From the NCBI RefSeq assembly GCF_905220415.1, contig NC_059568.1, positions 5,332,001 to 5,396,000 on the forward strand: a DNA stretch of 64,000 nt, written 5' to 3'. Positions 56,093 through 64,000 of the stretch are shown piece by piece (position 1 is the stretch's first letter; every line of letters begins with the position of its first letter). Position numbers and translations under genes: made by a program. This DNA is from Colias croceus (taxonomy: Eukaryota; Arthropoda; Insecta; Lepidoptera; Pieridae). The notes beneath the pieces are model-generated. The model did no database searches and was not told where the DNA came from. It saw only the letters and a program-made list of their open reading frames with translations.

Positions 56093-56450
56093 CTTGGTAA
56101 GTTAAAAATATTTTTACTTTAGAATAAGTTCATGAAGTCTCATTTTAATATTTTTGTTATAACCATATAATAAATCAATTTCAATTTCCCGTACGTAAAC
56201 CGTAATTTACTGCGGGTTAAAGTAGCCAATATTCACCGGTATAATATAATCCGCTTATGCCTCTTTCATGTTAAAAGTAATCAGATGCAAAATTTCAATA
56301 TGAAAATATCAAAGGATTTATTTAAAAAATAGCCTTCATCATCCGGCCGATTTATCGAAACTGGAAAATACGTTTCCAGTAAAACTGTAAATGATCTAAA
56401 AGGTCAAACGCGTTGAAAACGGCACGTGTAAAAATCATTTGAATACTAAC

Positions 56451-56645
56451 AGAAAAAACAATCGGTAACAACATCCATACGCTCCGCCAGTATATAGTCG
56501 GCTTAAAACCCAACCAAAACTGAATGTCTGTTGAGAACTTTTTAACTCCGTACACCCACATGACGATAAGCACCTTGAAGCCTCCTAAATAGAAGGAGGA
56601 AAGCTTGTGTCCAATTATCAATCCTTTTAATTTGCTAGTTGGTAT
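56451..56645 (-). CDS. SLC6-family transporter, exon with TM10-11 signature
   Basis: The 195-bp exon (65 codons, phase 0 at both ends) begins after a TTGCGTTTCAG acceptor and ends before GTTAGT. It encodes FYLGGFKVLIVMWVYGVKKF, then STDIQFWLGFKPTIYWRSVW. This matches the conserved SLC6 pattern of WxYGVxxFxxDI followed by GFxPxxYWRxxW, between helices 10 and 11. Members are plasma-membrane sodium-coupled carriers of neurotransmitters, amino acids or osmolytes. The 1126-bp intron to the next exon holds a SINE. Preceding exons should lie above 56645; none was found with confidence. Several usually conserved positions are changed, so it is a divergent member. Confidence 0.75.
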
Positions 56646-57488
56646 CTGAAACGCAATTGTTACAATTAGAATCGATGGACGTCTACTAATCATCAAAAAA
56701 AAATCAATCCATCAGTCATCTTATTAGAAGTAGACTTTTTGTCCACCGGGAATCTAATTCAGGGCCCTTAGGCCTATACTTTAATGACATTTTTAATACT
56801 TGGAAAAATCTTTTATCTGGAATAATTTACTAGTCTATGAAAAAATCTTATAAATTTTTATATGACAGCAACAGGGGAAAAAGAGCGCTTTTTTCTGTAC
56901 ACGCATATGTAAAATCTGAATTTAAAACCACAATAACATTTCGTAGTTTTCTGAAAAACCAACACTTGATTGTTACACGTGCACACATTTCATTTCAACA
57001 ATATTCCATTTGAAATAAAACCAATTATACAGATTCAAGGTTGCAAAACAACGGGCATTTAGTTCACGTGTAAAAGATTATACAATATACAGTACTTTGT
57101 TACTAAAATGACTAGCAAAAAGCTTTTAATTTCCATACAGATTAACAGCATTCATCGACATTGAATCTAAGCTGAAACACGTTTCAACTTTTATAAACTA
57201 GGATATGTTTGCGGAGAAATTATTGTCTCACACGTTCAGAATTGCTAATAACGTTAATATTAAATATAATATGATATTGATTGGTGAAATTTGATGTTTT
57301 CTTAAGAATTCTTATCTTATATGTAATACGAACAAATTGTACCGATTTTTATATCTACTGTAACTATTACGGACAACCTACTGTAACCATCAATCAGTAG
57401 TTACATTGTACAAACTAATTTACGATAATGGTATAAGTTTTCTAATATTCTCATTTCATCGCTAGAAATTAATGTTGCGCTTATATTT
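56646..57488. other. Presumed SLC6 intron, AT-rich
   Basis: A degenerate SINE trace (CCACCGGGAATCTAATTCAG) lies at about 56738-56760. A TTTTTCAG with 33 open codons on the minus strand near 56950 was considered as an exon but shows no SLC6 motif. Confidence 0.4.
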
Positions 57489-57489
57489 G

Positions 57490-57728
57490 AACTAGCTTTT
57501 GCCCGCAGCTTCGCTTGCGTGGAAAAGATAAATTTTCATAGTATAAGTTTTCATCCCCTATATTACCCCTTTAGGGGATGAATTTTCTAAAATCTTTTCT
57601 TAGAGGACGCCTACGTTATGACATCTACCTGCATGCCAAATTTCAGCCCGATACGACCAGTGGTTTGGGCTGTGCGTTGATAGATTACTATATCAGTCAC
57701 CTTTGAGTTTTATATATAAAGCAGATTA
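57490..57728 (+). mobile_element. SINE-like repeat, TTTTGCCCGCAGCTTCGC family
   Basis: It begins AACTAGCTTTTGCCCGCAGC and contains CCCCTTTAGGGGATGAATTT, ATGCCAAATTTCAGCCCGAT and GTTTTATATATAAA. The block order matches a common lepidopteran retroelement from memory; there is no second copy in the window. Confidence 0.6.
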
Positions 57729-60142
57729 AATTCTGTTCAATTTGCCAGGTATAAAATCATGCTCAATTTATTCCTTGTCAGTTCAACTAGATAATGATCC
57801 GCCCACAGTTTCCAGTTAACTTGTAGTGTAGTTAATTCGTGTAATGGTCTTGAAACTTTTGTTCCCTGCACCGCTTCTACCTTACAACTTCTACAGAACA
57901 CGAGTTTGTGGTTGAAGTTGCTTTTACCTTTAGTTTGTTAAATGTATTTATTTAATTAATTAACACAAGTATGAAACTAGAAAGTTATTTGAAAGCTAGA
58001 TCAAAATGCTAACATCTATTTTATTTTTATAGACAAGATTTTGACCAGATTACATAAGTAACGCTTCTCTAATCGTTTGCAATTGCAATAATTAAGTTTT
58101 ACATGCAGTAGGTAGGTAGTTGTTAAATTTGAAATAGTAAAAAAAAACATATATTGTGCAACTTTAAGTTGCTGATGAAATTGTATAAGTAGGTAATAAA
58201 ATTAAGATGATTTTTTCCATTGGCACAACAAACATACCAAAAATATGAATGAAGATTAATGTAAGAAATCAATTTTTAAAACTTAAATTAAAAGGAAATG
58301 CCAACCAACCAAATCTCCATCTTCGAAATTATTAATTTAACATTTCCTGTTAACATGCTCTACTAAAACCTACTCGATATCATATTCTGCATTCTAGTGA
58401 ATTAATTAATTAAATTATTGTGTCTATAAATATAATTTATTATATTTAATAGCTTTTACTTTAATATGACTATAAATTATTGAAAATAGTGATAATTTCG
58501 TGGGTAGGAAATGAAAACTACTATGAAAGGAAAATTTGTATATAACATATTTTGTAAATCTTCTATACGTAATGTTAAAAACACGTTTAAAAATAAACAC
58601 ACAATCGAAAAATAAACATAATCAAAATAACTGCTAACAAATAATAGCTCGTTTGTAAATAAACTCTGCAAAGTATAAACACTCGATAAAATGGCCAAAC
58701 TAGTTCAAACAGTTTTAAATTTAACATCGAAAATACGGTAAATACATCAAACGTTTTCCCGCGGGCATGTCTGTGTATCGAAGATATCTGCAATTCGCTT
58801 CAATGTGCATTGAGAATCGAGAACGCTATCGATTTAACTGTCCCCAACCACATCCTTTCTTTACATCTTTATACATTGAAATCATTTATAGAGTAAATAT
58901 AGCCAATAAGGTTTATTAAACAATAGACGAGACGATTATAGACGATAGAGATAGGACTCTCATTGTTCCTTCTAATACCTACCCGTAGGAACAATGAAAT
59001 GACAATCACTGCCGGAGGCCCGTATGATATGTCTAAGCCTACCTAGGCTAGGTACGTCTATTATTTTCATATCCATGGTCGCTTACCAAGTGGTAACCAC
59101 TAACCAGTCTCTCTGATATTATCCGCTCAAAACTTATAAACAAGCATCATGCCACTTCATCAAACCAAAAGAAAGAGACGATTGCGAATTCCACCCACTA
59201 AGGGCATGTTTCATCTCAATACCCAACTTAATCAGAACGCTGCATAAATATTCACACAGCATTTCAGAACTGCGGAATATTCATTCAATTTCAAAGATTT
59301 CTCTTTGGGCAATACGGTTAATACATCATTGAATGGTTCCCAAGTTTGCGATCGATATATTTAAACTGCATTTGAATTCAGCAGAAGCGATACCTAAATT
59401 CTACACGTGTAATGTGTATCTAATGTGTTATATAATATTATCATGTATGCGAAACAATAATTAAGCCTCTTACCGGTGAGTATAGAGGCAGGATTATGTT
59501 AGTAATATTAGGGGCTTTCAAATCTTGTTTGATTAAAGTTTAAATTATGTTATGTAATTAAATGGAATAAATGAAATACTTAAAATTAAAACAAAAAACA
59601 TTAAAATTTACATTATAATATATTACATACTAAAAAAGCTTCAGATATTAGGCAAATAATATAATCAATGAGGGTAGTGAAACGTTATAACATCCGAGCT
59701 TTCCAATAACTGTATGTATCCTGTATGTTTAACAGGATAACATACAAATACTAAACTGTACAATTTCCACTCTATCGTAACATGTCCTTGAAAATATTCC
59801 AATGCCATTTACGAGGCACGTGTATCCAGAATTTGACGACAAAGGGCAGAATTGATTGGACCTCCGATGTCTGAGATATCGGATGCCAATTTATGCATCC
59901 TCAGAAATTCGAGAGCATTATTGCCTCGCATACAATGTTCAATGTCACTGCCATATTCATCGCAAGTTCACAGAATATTATTATGTTAACAAATTAAACG
60001 TTATTTACAGTAATATAAAATGCAAATATGTAAATAAAACCGTTTTCAATTTTCAATAACGTTTCCCTTTCCAGGAACAAGTCAAGTGCGATTGAACATC
60101 GTTAAATTATTTATTGGATAGATTATACTTCTGAGTAAGAGC
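57729..60142. other. AT-rich spacer
   Basis: No exon or element is supported. A 10-bp dyad CATTGTTCCT / AGGAACAATG lies at 58961-58970 and 58987-58996. The minus frames 58477-58698 and 58587-58793, and 59856-60059, are unremarkable. Confidence 0.4.
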
Positions 60143-60730
60143 CAGTGCCGTCTTTACCATAGGGGCACAGGGGGCCAGTGCCCAGGGCCCCCCATCGTCA
60201 GGGGGCCCCCCTGGAGGAGATGTAGGACTGACAATTTTTCTCACATAAATCTCAAAATATTTTATTAAAAAGCAATACAGCTTTTTAATGCCAGAACGTC
60301 AGATCATTTTCAGATTTATTCGAATCAAAACATCTATGTTATTACAAGGTTATTACATGGAATAATTCGAGTGATTCGAACACCATTATAATTAACTTAT
60401 CAGACATTTACTCGAATTATTTATTTACTTATTAACGTAATATAATATATTTTTACTTGAACCATTTTGAGATTTATGAAAATTACTAACAAGTCTAAGT
60501 TTACAGAATAGCATACAAGGGCGTTGTGACAAAACTTTAATCTCTGGGCCTCTAGACAAGTGGCAGAAACGCTAGAGAATAGAATCCACTATTGATACTA
60601 ATTGATATAAGCTTATGACGTTTTGCTAATGTTTCGGTCACACTACCAAGGACGACGACGACCACGACCAAAATTCCCATCCAGCCGAAATTTGGTGAAA
60701 TTATTAAAAACACAATCTATACTTAATATA

Positions 60731-60832
60731 ATAAAGCTGAAGAGTTTGTTTTTTTGTTTGAACGCGCTAATCTCGGGAACTACTAGTCCGATTTGAAAAA
60801 TTATTTCGGTGCTAAATAGCCCACTTCTTTGG
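60731..60832 (-). mobile_element. SINE-like fragment
   Basis: Inverted partial copy of 19425-19617: AAAGCTGAAGAGTTTGTTTT, GAACGCGCTAATCTCGGGAA, CTACTAGTCCGATTTGAAAA. Confidence 0.65.
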
Positions 60833-60839
60833 CAAGATT

Positions 60840-60955
60840 ATAAGATACCAAAATCGTTGAATTACTCCATGACGTTACGGTATTGTTATGATGCAACCTT
60901 GAAATTTTACTCTCAACGCGCCTAAAGAAGTTTCACTTCAAAAATATATTAAAAT
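60840..60955 (-). repeat. Dispersed repeat 'GTGAAAC...' copy 5
   Basis: On the minus strand it runs GTGAAACTTCTTTAGGCGCG, TTGAGAGTAAAATTTCAAGG, then AATACCGTAACGTCATGGAG. It is the best-preserved copy of this family in the window. Confidence 0.7.
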
Positions 60956-61010
60956 TTCCCGACCTTCTGTTACTACGAAAAAATTTTTTCCTAAAAGTCA
61001 ACAGATATTA

Positions 61011-61867
61011 GCGGCCTTCACACGTACAGTTTAAACCGCGCGAAACACCCCGCGCCATACCATCCTGCCGTCCGATCCGTGCGTGTAGATGCGATGAGCG
61101 CGTGGTGGCGTGACAGTTTTGATGCGTTGCGTCGATGCGTACGCACATCTTTATAGTTTTCCGCGGATGCCACGTGTGGATGCAAATATTAGAAAATGGC
61201 GGTTTGGAGCGTGGAAGCAGTGACGGCCGACGGGTTTTATAAGGTTAAATCGGGAACATCCATGCTTATGGCAAATCTATACATATAATAAATCTGTAGA
61301 AGGGTCAATTCTGTACATTGAAAATGTTGAAAAAATAAATAGCAGGGGGTGTTACTGGATCGATACCAAACCCAAATATGTGATTAAAAAAATTTTTGTC
61401 TGTCTGTCTGTCTGTCTGTTTGTGAAGGCATCACGTGAAAACTAACGGTTCGATTTCGATGAAACTTGGTATAATTATACCTTATTAACCATTATATTTA
61501 TATTATAACCCATACACGTCTCCTTTTTACATTATTATTAAAACCCACTACGAAACCAGCTAATGCTATCACCAGACGTGCATCCATTTCTACTCTACTA
61601 GTTCAAAACTGAAAGAAAACTTTTAAAATGTAAGACATTCCACGCACCAGTCCAAACTGCGATCCAAACTCTCGAAAAGCATTTATACGTACAGTTTTAT
61701 CTGCAGGAAAGCGTAATAGATAGTTTGAACCGTGGTTAAAACTGAAGTTACATTTATAGCGTAAAATAGAAGAACAGATCAGCGCGCGGTCGAATCTACA
61801 CAGACTTATCCGCAGATTGGCGCGCAGTCCCAGGAACGGCATTCCAAACTGTACGTGTGAAGGCCGC
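61011..61867. mobile_element. 857-bp element, 22-bp perfect terminal repeats
   Basis: 61011-61032 (GCGGCCTTCACACGTACAGT and TT) is the exact inverse of 61846-61867. TA abuts both ends. It contains the (TCTG)n repeat at 61278-61495 as a nested insertion, so the original element was about 640 bp. The minus frame 61603-61842 is inside it and has no motif. Confidence 0.8.
61278..61495 (+). mobile_element. (TCTG)n-bearing dispersed repeat, copy 2
   Basis: Matches 5966-6190 closely, including AGCAGGGGGTGTTACTGGAT and the TCTG run, but stops earlier at its 3' side. Confidence 0.7.
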
Positions 61868-62494
61868 TATATAGGTTTTTCGTGATTTTTACCGAAACGG
61901 TAAGTTTTATCATATAACCACTTTTACCCAAATTGTAGATCATAAAATTATCTACTTATACAAAAGAATCAATACATTATTTTCCTAAGATGTAGCTTCC
62001 TACCATTTTCTAAGATATAACGATTTATAAACTCATTCCATCCTTATAATATGCACACATTTCTTAAATCACTTCACACCTAAATGATTTTATGATAAAA
62101 CTTATCGTTTCAGTATAAATCGCGAAATCACCTATTTTTTTATTTATTTATAACCTGGAATATGTTTTTTAATTCACGTACCGGAATGACAGTTAATTTT
62201 GAATTTTATTTTTAGTAATCCTTATTCCTTTGAACAATTTTACTAATTTTCTGCTGGATATGAAATTTTGTAGTTTTAAAGGTCCTAGAATTTAGTGAAC
62301 TCTGTTCACACCGGACCATTTCTATACGAATAGATGACAAGCGTTTTGACTTTTGCCATTTGCCTAGGCTTTGAATAAATTATGTTAATAACGCACGCAA
62401 TAATTTTGATCAATATGAAACGGCTACGAAAGAAAAAATCCAGATGCAAATTAAAAAGATAAATTTGAAAAAGAGAAAGGTATAAATTTATAAA

Positions 62495-62640
62495 GAACCG
62501 AACCGACTCGAACCCGCATCCTTCGCGCCATTCCGGGGCGGATGCTTGACCAACTCAGCCACTCGTGACCCGCCGGAGCAATCGAATTTATTCTATTCCT
62601 TCAGTTTTATGTGTCTTAAGGGACACACCGCACGCCATCT
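62495..62640 (-). mobile_element. tRNA-derived SINE, family 2, copy 2
   Basis: On the minus strand it shows GATTGCTCCGGCGGGTCACG, then GTGGCTGAGTTGGTCAAGC (A box) and CGGGTTCGAGTCGG (B box). The layout is the same as at 55985-56092, with divergence in the middle. Confidence 0.65.
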
Positions 62641-63181
62641 ATTGAGATGATTTAACAACCATCTCAACCAATATGAAGCACTTTTCAGTGAATACAATAT
62701 TGTAACGATGGAACACGACCTTTTTTGTTGAATTTATATTTTATTTATAAAGCATTTGAGTGCCATAAAACCTAAAATATAAATTCAAAGAGAAAGGTAA
62801 TTTGAAAAAGTAATTCTTAAAATATTTCTTAATTAAATTTAATTAAAGTCAACTTTGGAGCGCCATTACAGCAGCAGCGTTTCAAATGAATTATATAAAA
62901 AAAAATAAGGAAAAAAGTTTCCTCAAAAGACCATATTATAATACAACATTGGTCAGAAGTAACTTTTTTGTAAAATGTATAAAAAAATGGAGCAAAAATT
63001 TTACATAGAAATTTTCTTTAAGTTTTCTTATTACTTCTTTAAGTTTCAATTTAGGGCAAAAACATATATAATTGTGGGAAAAAATTTGCGTACCTAGTTT
63101 GATTTCTTTATATTTCAAAGGGCCCCCAATTCTTGTGTGCCCAAGGGCCCCGGCATAGTCTAAGACGGCCCTGGTAAGAGC

Positions 63182-63535
63182 AATATGGCTCTTTCATAAG
63201 AATTTCATTCAAGAAGCGCCACAATCGTGAATTGTATATACGAAATGAAAATGCAGACATTTTCTGTGAAATGTCGTTACAATTTTACATGTCGCTTCAA
63301 TAAAATAAAAAGATGTAGGCGATTGGAAACTTGTCTAGAATCTTTGAAAAATATTGAGTTATTATATCGCGTATTCCTAGAAAATGTCTGGTTTTCCTAA
63401 TATATGTTCATTGTGTATTTACATGAATATTTTCCGAGCTTTTATGCATTGACCAAACCTTTGAGGCGATCATTATTGACACTGTGAAAACATAGTATAT
63501 TTTTAGAAATGCGAACGAATTAAACATGCATTTGA
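63182..63535. other. AT-rich spacer
   Basis: Nothing recognised. Confidence 0.4.
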
Positions 63536-63543
63536 GGCTTTAC

Positions 63544-63940
63544 CACACCCCGGACACTCCATACAAAATTATAGTTTTGACAGTCACACTGTAGAGACTG
63601 CAAATGTGTGTGTAAACTCTTTATGGTTGGCACATTTGTGACTAGCGTAAAAAAAAATTCGCGTTTTTCTGATGAAATACATCCGTAAACAGCACAATAT
63701 CTAACCATTTTCTACGAAAAACGATAATCACAAATCCAAAATAATAAAATTGCTTTAAGTCAATTTGATTAATGTTGTCAATCTTCGTTGCGTTTCGTCT
63801 AAAGACGTCGTTGGTATCGTCCTTGCGGGGAAATGGGTACCATAACATGTCTGATCGTGCGGGGTGAGGTAAGTGTTTAATTTTGGCGGGAGGCGGAGAG
63901 TGTCCGTTCTGTAGCGTTTAGCTACTATTATGTATTATGT
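63544..63940 (-). mobile_element. P-like short element with THAP exon, copy 2
   Basis: GGCTTTAC at 63536-63543 and 63941-63948 is a perfect 8-bp target duplication, which fixes the element at 397 bp. On the minus strand a frame from 63708 begins MVRYCAVYGCISSEKRE, with Cys-x4-Cys as in THAP domains; copy 1 has Ala in place of the Gly. The near-identity to 52169-52565 implies recent movement by a transposase encoded elsewhere. The overlapping frame 63642-63848 is in the other phase and is not called. Confidence 0.65.
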
Positions 63941-64000
63941 GGCTTTACTGGAAACATTTTACTTTATTCTTGTAGAAAAGCATTTGCGGAACGGAAGATA

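Larger units (their letters stand above)
60143..63173. mobile_element. Decayed 3.0-kb hAT-type element
   Basis: GTAAGAGC flanks both sides (60135-60142, 63174-63181), a perfect 8-bp target duplication. The ends CAGTGCCGTCTT and the inverse of the right end (CAGGGCCGTCTT) are short inverted repeats in the CAG(T/G)G style of hAT elements. Subterminal runs of GGGGGCC/GGCCCC are present at both ends. No transposase frame survives. At least four other elements have inserted inside: repeats at 60731 and 60840, a MITE at 61011 and a SINE at 62495. Confidence 0.8.

Noticed and set aside
56880..56960. Possible SLC6 exon after a TTTTTCAG acceptor on the minus strand
   Set aside because: 33 open codons with no transporter motif and no clear donor.

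Overview
The window looks like nuclear DNA of a moth or butterfly. It is AT-rich and gene-poor, with eukaryotic splice signals. It is crowded with dispersed repeats whose sequence I recognise from lepidopteran genomes: short elements starting near ACTAGCGGTCC, a (GACGGACA)n repeat, a LINE tail reading GCGCTTGACCACAATCT, and tRNA-derived SINEs. I see no bacterial-type operons, rRNA genes, functional tRNA genes or CRISPR arrays. Most short open frames are chance frames inside repeats.

Layout. 1-7 kb: AT-rich spacer with repeat fragments. 7.1-7.96 kb: an isolated GC-rich island. 9.6 kb: a perfect 25-bp hairpin. 14.4-15.0 kb: a near-perfect 295-bp inverted repeat with a 29-bp spacer. 15.8-22.2 kb: several terminal-inverted-repeat elements (MITEs) with TTA or TA target duplications. 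22.8-25.3 kb: a mariner-like transposase remnant in a foldback arrangement, split by a 5'-truncated non-LTR retrotransposon. 26.9-34.9 kb: diverged duplications, a sharp roughly 465-bp tandem array of five copies, and small MITEs.

36.19-42.99 kb holds a complete BEL/Pao LTR retrotransposon. It has 425-bp LTRs that look identical, a 5-bp target duplication CGTGT and one uninterrupted 1823-codon Gag-Pol frame. It is the only long coding region in the window and looks very young.

44-54 kb: another dense set of MITEs, including nested ones. Two element families here have 8-bp target duplications and carry the start of a THAP-like zinc-finger exon, which suggests short derivatives of P-superfamily transposons. 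55.2-56.6 kb: two minus-strand exons of a neurotransmitter-sodium-symporter (SLC6) gene, the only host-gene sequence I can support. 60.14-63.17 kb: a decayed 3.0-kb hAT-type element with a perfect 8-bp target duplication, filled with nested insertions. 63.5-63.9 kb: a second, almost identical copy of the P-like element at 52.2 kb.

In function, the BEL/Pao element encodes its own capsid, protease, reverse transcriptase, RNase H and integrase. The SINEs and MITEs would depend on enzymes from elsewhere. The large foldback could produce long double-stranded RNA if it is transcribed. The SLC6 exons mark the 3' part of a transporter gene whose upstream exons I could not find in the window.
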